DNA of 64,000 nucleotides from Diphasiastrum complanatum (GCA_029204225.1 CM055097.1:57159601-57223600), one strand, 5' to 3'. Shown: positions 48,170 through 60,150, counted from the stretch's first letter. Translations and numbers: made by a program. Notes: generated from the letters alone by a model not told the origin.

Positions 48170-48292
48170 GGTTTTACAGTGCAGATTGGAGTGGAGATGT
48201 CGACATGAGAAATTCGACATCAGGTTATGTCTTTGTATTCAGCAAGGGTCTTGTCTCTTGGAACAATGAGAAGCAAAATTCAACTGCATAAA
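48170..48292 (+). pseudogene. copia RNase H fragment
   Basis: Encodes ADWSGDVDMRNSTSGYVFVF then SKGLVSWNNEKQNSTA, the conserved part of Ty1/copia RNase H. It is only about 40 codons long, joined to the Tat-like element on the left and a different relic on the right. A 13-bp direct repeat AAATTCAACTGCA occurs at its right edge. Confidence 0.75.
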
Positions 48293-48349
48293 ATTCAACT
48301 GCATCCACCCCACCTTTATAAAATCTGATGTCCTCATCAGATGTCAGAT

Positions 48350-49619
48350 TAAAGTAAAGGTGTCTTCCAATTAAAATAACTATACATTTAAGCTACTTGG
48401 CACAATACTCAATTTACTAGCCACTTTTTATTAACATTGAAGCTGGCACGCCACAAGTCGGAGGCTCAGCTCTTTGTAATGAAAAATTACATAACTTGAA
48501 AATATCTCTTTGTCTGGGAAAAGCGTAGATTTGATATCGCTTTCGTAAAATGCAAGAACCTTATTAACTGGTGACAGAGGTCTTTCTTTGAAATGTTCGC
48601 CCCTGTCGCTTCTGTCTTTCAACTTTGGAACTCCTTTGAGCTCCTGATTTGTCCTTGATGCACTTTGTGTTGAGCTCCCTGAGCTCCAGATTTGATCAGT
48701 TCTGCACAGGTATCAAGGCTCTTGAGCCAAAGGATTTATCGTTTGATTGCCCACTTTGTGGTCCACTCTGTGCCTTGTTGCTTCTGCACCTTGGTTTCTC
48801 TCCTTGTCCCAACCTGATCTTGATACTTCTCCATCTTGGCTCTTTAAGGTAGGCAAAGATTGAGTACTCCGCAATGCACCTCTCACTTAGCCATTAGGGC
48901 CCTTTTTGGACTCAAAAAGGGCCTCTTCCTTGCCTAAACAGGTTTGTTAATCATAATTAGTTTAGTGTTAATCAATCCTACGTGGCACTTTTACCTTGGG
49001 TTACCACATAGGGTGAGCAAGAGTTAAGGGCTAAATATAGGTCCCATCATCCATAGACTTTTGTAGGTACTTTGTAAGGCAACACTAGCATATTCATTGT
49101 CTTGGTTCCAATAGGACAATAGCTAGTGCTCTAGGTGGGACATAGACTTGCAAGCCTCATTTAATGCCCAAGTACATTTCAAATTTGAAAATTGCTTATG
49201 AATTTTAATCAACCCACTTATGTGTCCCCCTTCACATTCAAACTAAGACTACCTCACTTTCATTAGCCTTTCACATACCGAATAATTTATTTTTTTCAGA
49301 TGGATATTATTTTTTTCAAAATTGGCCTTCAGGATACATTTTCATTTCGCCATGGATTTAGTCTGTTTGACCTCAGAACCTCAAAAAAGGTGTTTATAAG
49401 TCAATTTGCTTTTATTAGTTTGCAAACAGAAATATATTCCGGAGGCCAGTTTTTCGTTTTTTTGGCCCGAAATCGTGATTTTTGGCCGTTTCGCTTCATC
49501 AGAAGGCCAAAAATTGCGTTTCAGACCAATTTTTTTTTTTTTTCAAAATCATGCTAAGGCGCGATTTTGGGTTGTTTGACCAAGTAACAAAGACAATGTC
49601 CCCCTTTGGGATGGTCCTG
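48350..49619. other. Unassigned interior of the relic
   Basis: AT-rich, no recognisable gag or pol. Repeated GAGCTCC/CTTTGAGCTCCTG motifs near 48630-48700 recall the 3' coding end of the 5720-7933 gene. Confidence 0.4.
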
Positions 49620-50158
49620 CCAACGGACCTTTGCCTGGCCGCGCCCACACAAATCGATCACAGAATCAGCCCACATAGGACACCCCTACAACTATCCGTG
49701 CTTTCACCATTAAGCAACACATTGCCTCAGTCATGCCCCACCACTTTTTGGTCGATAGCCCTTATAGCTAAATGATCGGCAGCTATCCCGCACCGGCAGC
49801 TAACCACTTGTGCTTTACACCCGAATTCGAGCAGCATCTCTGTATCAATGGTTAACCCGTACAGTTCGAATATGTCGCCCCGCACCCCACAAGGTAAAAC
49901 TATGCTTTCACCTACCTAGGCAACACTTTGCCTCATCCGTCCTACGTGCAGACAGCGCCAGGCCCGAACCGCGAGAACTGACCGTGCTTACACCTCAAGG
50001 GCAACACTTTGACTCATCAAGTCCCCCGTTCTGTCGACCACCCCGACCGTGGACACACCTGCGCTTACACTGTGGGCAGCACCTTGCACAACAGTTGTCT
50101 TGATGAACCCCAAACGGTGGCCATTTCCGTGAGATCCGCATAGCTGACCGGCCAGTCG

Positions 50159-50170
50159 GCTCTGATACCA
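50159..50170 (-). other. Primer binding site of the relic
   Basis: The plus strand reads GCTCTGATACCA, i.e. TGGTATCAGAGC on the minus strand, two bases from the LTR start TGTAGCGCAG. Confidence 0.88.
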
Positions 50171-50172
50171 CA

Positions 50173-51404
50173 TGTAGCGCAGACATCCCAAAGGGAGCCA
50201 GGAACCACGACTTAGCTTCCCAGCCTTCAACTCTTGCCATCCAAACCCACTTGACATACAAGCAGCCAACTCGCCAACAACGATCAGACTTAACCAACTT
50301 GAAGTTCCAAAAACTAACATTGAGAACCAAACTGGCGCCATGCCAGATCGGGGGTCCCGATGTGGGTGACTTTCCTCCGAGCAAGCCGCTCGACATACAT
50401 CAAATTTAACCAACTCGAAGCTTTGTTACAAACGAGTAACATCCATTCCAAGCAAGCGGTCTGATGTACATCAGACTTAACCAACTGAAAGCTTCGTCAC
50501 GAGTGCTGGAAGCCAACATGGCGCCACGCCAGACTGGACAGCCATAAATAGGTAACTTCCACCCAAGCAAGCCATTCAACTCAGCCGACAGGTTAGAGCC
50601 CGTTTCCCAAGAGCTTAACCCATTCACGTTCATGTAAGGAACACTCAGAACCACAAGCCGCGACAGATATGGAGACAACCAGTTCATGGACTAAATGGTC
50701 CCGACAGCATACCACTGGCGCCACGGACCGAATGGTCTCGACGACATACCGCTGGCGTCCCGGGATACAACCCTCAGCTATGTGCCAACATAAAAATTTT
50801 GAAGCGGCTTTACAACTGGCGCTTTCACCGAACACTGAAACCCAGAAGGTAATCAAAGTCAGTTTGAGAAAAATACCACGTTATTGATAAATTTGAGAAG
50901 GTTACATTTCAAGTGTGTGACCGACCCTAGTCTCCGGGGTGCTAGCATGTCGAGGCGAGAGCCATGACAACATTCCAGCAAGGGAGGTTGAGACTTGGTT
51001 GGAACTCGCCCTGAGTCGCAACCTGCACTCCCCTATAGTATTGGTGGGATTCGGCACCCCCCCTCATACCAAGCACTCTACCCAGGCTGGTAAAGCACTT
51101 TTTTCTCTCTCTAGGATTTTCTCTTTTTAGAAAGTCATTTTCTCTCTCTAGATTTTATTGATCCTCAGGCTTCCTTTAATCATGCCTAGGTCGTGTGAGG
51201 TGATTGCACATCGATCTGAGCTCTCTGGACTAAGCTAGAACTAATCAAAGATTTTCAGCCATAGGAACTTGGCGCCGACTGGATTCTGGTCACAGTAGCG
51301 CCGGCGCCGTTGGCGCCGGGAGCAACAGGGGCACTGCTGGTGCCGGGGACAATGCTGGCGCCAGTGGCACCGGAAGTAAAGCTTATGAAGATAGCTTTAC
51401 AACA
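50173..51404 (-). repeat. LTR of the relic
   Basis: Starts TGTAGCGCAG and probably ends AGCTTTACAACA at 51404, the same last 12 bases as the LTRs at 5352 and 9687. The interior shares blocks with those LTRs (GAAGGTTACATT-like, CCCCCTATAGT..GATTCGGC) but differs elsewhere. It contains a GC-rich repeat at 51285-51375. The right boundary is inferred. Confidence 0.65.
51285..51375. repeat. GC-rich short direct repeats
   Basis: Repeats of GGCGCCGG, GTGCCGGGGACA and GGCACCGGAAG-like words, sharply richer in GC than the surroundings. Either part of the LTR or a remnant of Ala/Pro/Gly-rich coding sequence. Confidence 0.6.
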
Positions 51405-51410
51405 CACTAT

Positions 51411-52960
51411 CAATGCCCGATGCAAACAAATGGAAGGCTGCAATGGATGTCGAGTATCATTCGCTAATGAAGAACAAGACCTAGAGTCTTGTCAATCCTC
51501 CTACAGGTGTAAAGTCGATTGACTCTAAGTGGATCTTCAAGCTAAAGCTTAAGCCAGATGGATCAATATCCAAATGGAAAGCTCGTCTGGTGGTTAAAGG
51601 ATTTGAGCAAGTCTGTGGAATAGGCTACATTGAGACCTTCAGTCCAGTGGTAAAGCATCGGTCTATTCGCATCTTATTGGCTATAGTTGCTGCAGAGAAT
51701 CCGGACAATCACCTGATGGACATCCAAACATCGTTCCTTCATGGATATATACAAGAAGACGTATTCATCTATCAACCAGAAGGTTATGTCTTTCAAGGCA
51801 AGGAGCATCTAGTATGTAAATTGCATAAGGCATTGTATGGACTGAAGCAAGCTTCAAGGGCCTGGTATGATAGGATAAATCACTTTTTATTGCAACATGA
51901 ATTCACTTCTTGTTCCACAGATTCTAATGTATATCTCAAATGAAAAGGGCCAAGCTATGTCATTATAGCACTATACGTTGATGATTCCCTAATTACCAGC
52001 AACTCAAATCAGTTATCACAAGAAACTAAATCCTTACTTTCATCAGAATTTGAGATGACTGTTGATTTAGGCCCAGTCCATTACCTACTTGAAATGGAGA
52101 TTCACAGAGATCACGAGAGCAGAAGGATCACTATAAGCCAAAGGTCTTATTTAATCAATGTACTTCGCAGATACGGCATGGAGGACTACAAGCCCATAGA
52201 CACACTGATGGATCCAAGATGCAAGTTGTCCAAAGACATGTGTCACAGAACTCAAGCAGATCAGCAAGAAATGTGGAGGTATCCTTATCAACTCGTAGGT
52301 TCTATCATGCACTCTATGATCTGCACACGACTTGATCTAGCATATGTTGTAAGCACACTATCGCAATACATGTCCAATCCAGGTTTACAACATTGGAAAA
52401 CTCTGCAAAGAATTCTGAGGTACATTCAAGCCTCAAAGCATTATGCCTTGAGCTACAATTGCAATACAAAAGTTGCACTCATGTTAGTTACCTATTTTGA
52501 TTCAGACTGGGCAAGAGACGTGGATACCAGAAAATCCACCTCAGACTACATTTTTTTCCTTGCAAGAGGACCCATCTCATGGAATAGCAGATTGCAGAAA
52601 TACACTTCGTTGTCCTCTACTGAATCTGAATACGTCGCAGCTACATTAGTAGTGAAGGAGATATTATGGCTAAGAAGGCTACTACAGGATTTGAAATTCT
52701 TTCAAATTGGTCCAACTATACTCCAGTGCGACAACCAGAGCTGCATAGCTCTATCTTTGAACCGACGAACTCATGTTAGAACCAAACACATAGAGGTTTA
52801 GTATCATTTTCTTAGAGAGAAAGTTTAGAACGTTGCACTAAGTTACTGTCAGACAGTATGTTGGCTGAAATTCTGACAAAATCATTGTCAAGACAAAAAC
52901 AGTCCACATTAGTAGAATTGTTAAATCTCAGTTTGAATTCAGATTTGTAGCAGTAAGCTT
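51411..52960 (+). pseudogene. copia reverse transcriptase-RNase H, 5'-truncated
   Basis: Starts in the reverse transcriptase (DANKWKAAMDVEYHSLMKNK), a TAG where Trp is expected, then SKWIFKLKLKPDGSISKWKA. The main part is open at 51590-51943 (MDIQTSFLHGYIQEDVFIYQ, LYGLKQASRAWYD). After a TGA at 51941-51943 it continues with YVDD (IIALYVDDSLITSN) and RNase H: DSDWARDVDTRKSTSDYIFF, LSSTESEYVAATLVVKEILW, LQCDNQSC, RTKHIEV. Stops follow after 52799. Gag, protease and integrase are missing, since the 50.2-51.4 kb LTR adjoins. It lies directly before its own purine tract and 3' LTR. Confidence 0.9.
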
Positions 52961-52969
52961 AAGGGGGGG
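52961..52969 (+). other. Polypurine tract of the copia element
   Basis: AAGGGGGGG directly before TGTTAGTTTA. Confidence 0.88.
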
Positions 52970-53325
52970 TGTTAGTTTAATCTTTCTCCTACTCATCCCT
53001 TTCGCCCTCCTCCATCTCTCAAAAAAATCACTCTCTCAAACAGTTTGAAGAAATATACGTAAAGTCAAAACAAACAGAACCGCAAAAGCTCTCGCCTACC
53101 GATGAGAACCACTTACGATCACTTACGGGTGAGCTAATGGCAGTAGAACGAGAGTCTCTATCAAAGACCGTAAGAACAAGCTCATAAAACTCCATTCTCA
53201 AAGTAATCCACGTTCCTGTAAATCGCAGTAATCACTATGCTTCATTGTTTTTCTTACTATTGGTTGAGATGTCGTTCATATTGTAATCGTCTCTTCCATC
53301 GTTACTTCCGCTACCCACACCAACA
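52970..53325 (+). repeat. 3' LTR of the copia element
   Basis: 356 bp, TGTTAGTTTA to CACACCAACA. The right boundary is supported independently: from 53326 (AAAGCTTCAA) the sequence is the reverse complement of 24182-23905, so genomic flank begins exactly there. AAAGC may be the right target duplication; the left copy is lost. Confidence 0.85.
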
Positions 53326-53610
53326 AAAGCTTCAATATGGGAGGTAATTACAGGTGAGTGGACAATGAGTACTACATGCAGCAGTTACGAGCCAAATTGA
53401 CAGAGAAAAGTTTAGGTGAGTAAATTATGCATGTTAAACCACGGGTAACTTAGTGTAAGTTATGTACGTACTTTTAATGTGTTAGAATCAAGCTTGCATG
53501 TACCTATGGAGGATCTGTATTAGATTGCGCTATAAAAAATGAAAGACATAAAGAAAGAATTATGCAGTTCAATGTGTGTTTCATTTCTGCATCACTATCA
53601 CAAGAAAAAT
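53326..53610 (-). repeat. Flank in inverted orientation to 23905-24182
   Basis: Clear reverse-complement match, e.g. GAGCCAAATTGACAGAGAAA at 53388 against 24118-24099. Confidence 0.85.
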
Positions 53611-54150
53611 ATGAAATGCTCCTACATAGGAAAATTGTAAAATTTCCTAGTTATAGACGATTAACACTGTCTCAATTAATTTTGGACTTTCCCTAACTCC
53701 ATTTTGAGAAATGGACTCAAGAATTTAAAGCACACGAAATTAAACATATTTTTGATATAATTAATACTTTGATTAATCCATCTAAATTGGTATCATCTAA
53801 TAATAAAAACATCGTTCAAATTAACAATACTTTGAGTATAATTGCAACAATATGATGACTAGTGTCTGAATATATTCAAACATCTTATGCGATATTTTGA
53901 AACTAATTTTGAATCTCACATTCAAATGAAAATATTCAAACATAACTCATTTTGAATCTCACATTCAAATGAAAATATTTAAACATCTTATAAGACATTG
54001 AACAAACATCCATAACAACTGGTTTTGAAAATGAGTTTGTCTATTATATTGTGGAAAATGACGATAACAGCCCCTACTTCCTGGGGCATTTACAATCTAT
54101 TACAAAAGATATGCATTTATGCATTGTCCTAAGTATTATCTGAACCTGAA
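53611..54150. other. AT-rich non-coding DNA
   Basis: No ORF. Contains an imperfect tandem repeat of ATTTTGAATCTCACATTCAA near 53906-53970. Confidence 0.55.
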
Positions 54151-54151
54151 T

Positions 54152-56854
54152 CTAATTCCACGTCGTCAAGACCACATCCCTTGACTGCTGTTCTCTGGAA
54201 GACTGGCTTTCAGAACTGTAAGATCTTACAACATCGAGATAAGACTTAGTCACCCCGATGTTTTTCGGAGTGTTGACGCATATAAGTTTGCGACCCATGA
54301 CATTTAATAACGGCGCCACACAGTAAGGTAACCTGAACAAGCAAACTGACCATTCAGGAGCAGAGAAAGACTCAACAATGGAGTTGATGCCTTCTCAATG
54401 TTTTGCTCTGTTTTAAGCAGTCAGGCTACAAGTCACAAATTTCTTAGGCACCTTCCCTTGGTCGCTAAAACACAGACTCAAAAATTAAGTTTACTATGCA
54501 CACAGGCGCTCAGATTACTTGGTGCATCAGCATTATACAAGACATATAGAACAGGTTGCAAATTTTGCATTTGCACTCCACACTGTTGTAGAGGGGTAGC
54601 AAGCTTGTAATAACCCTCAAATATCGAGAGTTTTATGTCATGCATTGATTTTAAGCTTCCCTTGACTCCCTCTTTAATACTTTGTTCCAAAAATAGTACA
54701 ATAACACACAATTTGTGTTCTGCCATGAGGGTGGCCAGAAAGTGTCGCACCAATGTAGTGATGTGGCTTGAACTAATCGACTCGATATTATCAAAAATGT
54801 ACGGTGTGGGACTCTCCCAAGTAGATGAATAAACGACCATGAAGTTCGATTCATCGACCCCACAACAAATTGCTTCATTTCCTTTGGAGGTCTTCACTTT
54901 GCAAAAAAATCTCCAAGAAGTGCCAGTGTTGCTCCCTGCATGAATTTGTCTCTGACTTATTTTTATTTTTTATTTTTTATAGCCGCTCTAATCCAATCAT
55001 GGGCAAACTTTTTGTTGATAGACGAGGATAGGCGCTTTATTGTCTCTTTGTCATACTACACATCTGCTAGCAGATCATTCTTTAAAGAAATCAAGAACTT
55101 TACAACATGCAGAGTTGTTGTTTCCTTGACAATTGTCATCACACCATCTTCAATGTATTTTTCTCTATTCTTTTTTGCCAAAATACAATTGGCCCTCCAA
55201 GAGTTTTTTGCATACCTTCATACAAAATGGGTTAGGCAAGTATCGCAGCAATCTGAAAAATCTTACAGTGATTGGAATGGTCTTTTGACGTTGTGGTGCA
55301 AAAGCTGGCTCATCGTATGGAAGAGACCTAGCCACATAACGCTTCATAGCTTCCAAGTAGTTATTAAACACGTCATCCAAACGCAACAAGATAATGGTAT
55401 ACTCCTCAAAGGTTTGATACAAAGTCTTCAATGTCAACCTCAATGTGCCAACGAGTTGACTACCGAGAATGCCTGACAATCTTTGATAAAATTGGACCAT
55501 TCTTTTGCTCGTCTCTTAATCCAGCTTCACTCCTTTGATGTATCGAGACCTTTCCAACGAGATTTAGAGCTCCCGTGCACACTCCATTATTTTAGCCAGG
55601 TTGCTCCTTTTACATTTGCTCTCAGGTTCATAATTCAACCTGTTGGACTCCAATATGTAGCGGGGCGTGCTTTTATATCTACAAATATACGCATGCACAT
55701 ATGCAAATAGCCTACGTATAGTTGGCTACGAAGATTACCGGTTCTAACTATATTGCGATCAACACTATCTCATTACAGGCACAACAAGAATGCTGGCCAT
55801 CAATAGGTTCAAAAGTACAATGAGATAAAAACCTATCTTTGCATAGCCCATCCAATCTGGAACCTTCATTGGAGTCCATCTCTTTTGGATACAACTCTAA
55901 ATACAATTGCGCTGCTTCCAGCATATCCACATGTTTGAATTCACGATACATCTTTAAAAATTTCTCTGGACTTTCGAACAAAACCTCAGGTCCATCTCCA
56001 CTCTTAAAAGAAATCGGCCACACCGTGACATTGATGGAAGTAGGTGTAAGCCCATTTGTCATGCAAACTGATTGATACAACTGCTCAGCAAAAGAAAAAT
56101 CAAGGGCACGTTGGTTTGTAAAAAGCGAGGCTTGACAAATATTCTTTGACTCAATTCGATACATATGCTTGCCCCAAACGTAACCAACATCATCAAAGGA
56201 ATATGCATCAAGATTGACATTTGTTTCCTCCTCAAACTCACCCAATGCATCATCATTATCGGAGGATGATACAATGTCATAGAGGCCTCCAGATATTGTT
56301 CCAATCATATCAACCCTTGGCTCCAGTGGACGTTTTCCAGCCTGTCCAATCGGCCTGGCTGTCTTTTGACCAACAAAAATTTTGCCTTTTGGGTGGCGTC
56401 GTTTCGATGTAACTTTTCTACCTCCAGATAGAATTGGAGCTGAGGATGGTGTCTGTTATGTCTCAGAGAATAATACCACTTATGTTCCTCTCAGCTCACT
56501 AACTACGGCCGTGGCAATTTCAACTGTCTCCATCATTGTTTCTTCACGTTCTCGCATCATTTCATGCAAGTTTTGAAGAGCAATCATCCCATCGAGTAAA
56601 TTTCCATGATATCTACGCAATGCACCAGTTGAGTCATGAATTTTGGGTGCCTCCGTATATTGCACTATATCCGAGCAATACAGAACAAAATGGCGTTCTT
56701 CTCCATTAGAACCCCGAGTCATGAATTCAACCCTTTCAATCAGCATGGCTTCAGACATTATAATTGCCCGCATCACACCTATAGTTCCAACATCTTCCAT
56801 CGAAAATCCAGGCTCATCAACCGATACTTTGGAGACAATGACAAAGACTTTCAT
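54152..56854 (-). pseudogene. Unrecognised broken or multi-exon gene
   Basis: Several long open segments follow on the minus strand. 56854-55748 is one frame of 369 codons with two stops (near 56480 and 56440). It includes MKVFVIVSKVSVDEPG, RHFVLYCSDIVQYTEAPK, a helical REREETMMETVEIATAVVSE, a lysine/arginine-rich part, an acidic part and FESPEKFLKMYREFKHVDML. 55500-55165 reads YQRLSGILGSQLVGTLRLTL..., then another frame EKYIEDGVMTIVKETTTLHV. 54897-54478 reads VRHFLATLMAEHKLCVIVLF. 54340-54152 ends VVLTTWN-stop. Possible GT donor at about 55775. No transposon motif is seen. I do not recognise the protein. It may be a host gene with introns, a pseudogene of one, or an unfamiliar mobile or viral-derived gene. 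Confidence 0.45.
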
Positions 56855-56968
56855 GTATTGGCCACTGGAACTAGGCTTCTAAACAATTTTACATGCCTTT
56901 GTAAAGAAAATTGGATTCGTATCACCAACGAGCATGAGGACAGTCTCTTTTGCTGCGTAGAAAGCCGG

Positions 56969-57054
56969 ACTAGCAGTACATTCTTACTAAAGATAAGCAT
57001 AAATCTGCATCGTAACTTATTCATGGATCAGATAGTGCATTGCAGTTTGTTAGC
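56969..57054 (-). repeat. Inverted locus copy, part left of the copia insertion
   Basis: Reverse complement of about 28263-28360 (GCATTGCAGT, AGATAAGCAT). It ends in TTAGC, the target duplication, and continues at 59153. Confidence 0.85.
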
Positions 57055-57368
57055 TGATAAGGATCTTTCTAGATAGATTACAATTCACAGTGGAGCACTA
57101 CGGCCATAGTCAGTAGTGGTTAGTCAAAAGCGGTTTCTTGTCATGTGAAGCGAAAGCCCTAGAATAGAAAGTTCTTGGCACGTAACTAAGTAGCGTATAT
57201 GTATGAGTTCTGTTTTTGTAATACATGCATGATTTTTGTGAATGCTCTATGCTTTTCTGTCTTCTGTGGATTGATTCTCTTGAGTACTGTGAATTATCTT
57301 GATCTTGCTTTATCATTTGCAAACACACTTGTCAATTGAGTTGTTGCAACAGCGAGGATAATCCATCA
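57055..57368 (+). repeat. 5' LTR, small copia
   Basis: 314 bp, TGATAAGGAT to ATAATCCATCA. ORFs on its reverse strand are shadows repeated in the 3' LTR. Confidence 0.92.
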
Positions 57369-57479
57369 AAGATTATGGGCCCACTTGCTCGGTAGATTAA
57401 GGATCTGTGGGATGCGTGAGTTTGGAATTATCAGAAGGACAATTGATTGTGAATTGGGAGGAAGGCAATCGGATGTAGA

Positions 57480-58600
57480 TGGGTATACAAGGTGAAACAC
57501 GATGCAGGAGGAGGCATAGAGAGATTCAAGGCGAGGCTCATAGCAAAGGGCTATGCAGAGGTAGAGGGTATGGATTTTGAGGAGACATTCGCCCCGGTTG
57601 CTAGAATTGGGTCAATACGAATGTTTCTGAATGGTACACTACAGGATAAAGTCTACATGTGGCAGCCAAAGGGTTTCAAAGAAAAGGGAGACAAGGTCTG
57701 CAGGTTGAAGAAAGCCATATATGGGCTTAGCAAGCCTCAAGAGTATGGTACGAGAGGATAGAATCCTACTTCATAGAAAAGGGGTTCAAAAGATGTGCTT
57801 CAGACAATAGTGTCTTCTACAAGGAGGAATAGGGGAGAACTTTAGTTATAGCATTGTACATGGATGACATGATTCTGATAGGGAACAACCCTCAATCAAT
57901 GAAGGCATGCAAGGGAGATCACAGTAATGAATTCGAGATGAAAGATCTGGGGGAGTTGCACTACTGCTTAGGGATACATGTGAGAAGGAACAGGGATTCC
58001 AAAGGAATGTGGCTATCACAGGAAAGATATATCAATGATATAATCAAAAGGTATGGAATGTCGGAATCAAATGCACTAGGAACACCTTTGGATCCGGGAA
58101 CGAGATTGAGCACAAAGATGTCTGTGTTGAGCAATGAGGAAAGAGGGCAGATGGATAAATGTCCATACAGGAGCATGATAGGATCGATAATATATGTGAT
58201 GTTATGTACCCGACTTGATGTAGCAGCAGATGTGGGACAACTGAGCAGATTCTGTGAGAACCCTGGGATCGAACACTGGAGAGCATGCAAACGGGTGATC
58301 AGATATCTGAAGGGCATGACCAATCACACCTTACACTACAACAACTCAGGAGGGGAGATATTAGGACATGCGGACTCAGACTGGGGAGGGGATGTCAATG
58401 ATCGAAAATCGACCAGCGGGTATGTGTTCATTATGAATGCTGCTGCCATAAGCTGGGGAACAGAAATCGATGGCTTTGTCATCGACAGAGGCAGAATACA
58501 TCAGCTTGTGTCAGGGAGCAAAGTAGTACGTCTGGATGAAGAACTTTTTCAGAGAAATTGGCATAGACACGAAGGGAATGGTCATGAAGAATGACAACCA
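57480..58600 (+). pseudogene. copia reverse transcriptase-RNase H, deleted
   Basis: [36 protein letters not shown] then jumps to [19 protein letters not shown], so about 20 residues with the first catalytic Asp (MDVKTAFLNG region) are missing. A frameshift near 57735 follows. The YMDD box (ALYMDDMILIGNN) is at 57845-57885. RNase H includes HADSDWGGDVNDRKSTSGYV. The end of RNase H shifts frame near 58470-58540 and again after 58594. No activity is possible. Confidence 0.9.
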
Positions 58601-58838
58601 AGGATGTATTTTCTTGTGCAAGAATGGAGGTTTCCACAAGAGAAGCAAACATATCAGAATGCAGTACCATTTCGTCAAGGATCTGGTACAGAAGAATGAA
58701 ATAAGCCTATAATATTGTCCCACCAAGGACATGGCTGCTGACACCCTAAACCAAGGCTTTGAGCAAAGATAGATTTGTAATGTTGAGAGATAAGATAGGA
58801 TTGCATACAGTTGCTCCACCATGAATTGAGTTGGGGAT

Positions 58839-59152
58839 TGATAAGGATCTTTCTAGATAGATTACAATTCACGGTGGAGCACTACGGCCATAGTCAGTAG
58901 CGGTTAGTTAAAAGCGGTTTCTTGTCATGTGAAGCGGAAGCCCTAGAATAGAAAGTTCTTGGCACGTAACTAAGTAGCATATATGTACGTGTTATGTTTT
59001 TGTAATACATGCACGATTTTTGTGAATGCTCTATGCTTTTGTGTCTTCTGTGGATTGATTCTCTTGAGTGTTGTGAATTATCTTGATCTTGCTTTATCAT
59101 TTGCAAACACACTTGTCAATTGATTTGTTGCAACAGCGAGGATAATCCATCA
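58839..59152 (+). repeat. 3' LTR, small copia
   Basis: 314 bp, same ends as 57055-57368; preceded by a purine-rich GAGTTGGGGA. Confidence 0.92.
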
Positions 59153-60150
59153 TTAGCAAAGATAAGCTAATTTTGTAATCAGTAATTTGCCATTCTTTGA
59201 ATCTGATAGTGCAACCCAACTGGCATGCAATCATCCTTTCTAATCTGCAATCCAGCAATGCTGTTCTGATGCAGAATCGTCAGAAGCGAAGCATCGGGCA
59301 AGCAAGCCTAGAGTTGGCGCCAAAAGGTGGATTAGAGATAGTTGTGGAGAAAAAGGACACCCAAATCTCTGTATATACTTATGTGCTTTGTTTTCTACGA
59401 AGATATGATAAGATTTGTTCATCACACTCAGTGTTTTTCGTTACAGCTTGTCTGTTGTGAGTATCTGATAGGATTAAGTTTTTTATCTAATTTTAAACAG
59501 GTTGCTTCATGCTTGAATAATGTAGGATGTTCGTGCATCAATGACTTGGATGGGTGCAGCAAGGCTTTTCATGTGTGCTCTCTATTGCTAATGCAGGTGA
59601 CATAGATTTGAATCGCATGAGTGCAGGTGGAGCTTGATGCCGCTCACCGCCTCTCCATGGACATGACCCTGATAAAGGTACTTTTTGCTTACTTGGTCTT
59701 GCGCCATGCTTGAAATTAAAGTTGAATGGGTTTGAGGGATGAGCTTCAAGCGAGAGTAGTAGCAGTACCGACGACTCCTGAGAGACCAGCGAGTGAGTGT
59801 GAGAGTTGTCACTCCTGAGATGAGACGAGTGAGTGAGATCAGGCTATAAACTGCGTCAAGAAGAATAAACTTTTTGTAAAATGATGCTAGATAAAGAAGA
59901 ATGAACTTTTGAGAAAGATGTTGCACGATCGATAAAGAAGAATAAACTTTAAGTAAAATATGTTTGAAAAAATAGATGCTACACTATTCTCGAAGAAGCC
60001 AAAACTTTATTCACGAAGATATACTTAGATGCTACACTAACCAGAACAAACTCTATTAAGTAAGAATAAACACTCTTGGAAGAAAGTAGATGCTAGATGA
60101 AAATCGCAGGCTTTAACTAGGATAGCTTCAAATGCCCTTCCACTCTTTGC
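59153..60150 (-). pseudogene. Inverted, truncated copy of the 116-codon-ORF locus
   Basis: On the minus strand, 60150 down to 59153 matches 26533-28262. The ATG is at 59707-59705; the first 26 codons (MAQDQVSKKYLYQGHVHGEA...SGIKL) are the same. At 59630/59631 the sequence jumps to the equivalent of 27797, deleting about 749 bp with CC shared at the junction. The chance frame runs 13 more codons to a stop at 59588. The leader and downstream region are retained, so this is a gene remnant. Confidence 0.85.

Larger units (their letters stand above)
48300..51404 (-). mobile_element. Relic related to the 4.4-9.7 kb Gag-Pro element, different LTR
   Basis: On the minus strand it has an LTR (50173-51404), the primer site (50170-50159) and a leader (50158 down to about 49620) clearly similar to 8215-8766. 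At the other end, CTGATGTCCTCATCAG near 48328 matches 5367-5383 beside the purine tract of the other element. Gag and protease are not recognisable between. The second LTR is missing at 48300. Confidence 0.7.
57055..59152 (+). mobile_element. Small, internally deleted copia retrotransposon
   Basis: 2,098 bp with 314-bp LTRs (57055-57368, 58839-59152; 13 differences by manual count) and a perfect target duplication TTAGC at 57050-57054 and 59153-59157. The interior of about 1.47 kb holds parts of reverse transcriptase and RNase H only. It lacks gag, protease and integrase. It interrupts the inverted copy of the 26.5-28.4 kb locus. No standard primer site follows the 5' LTR. Confidence 0.93.
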
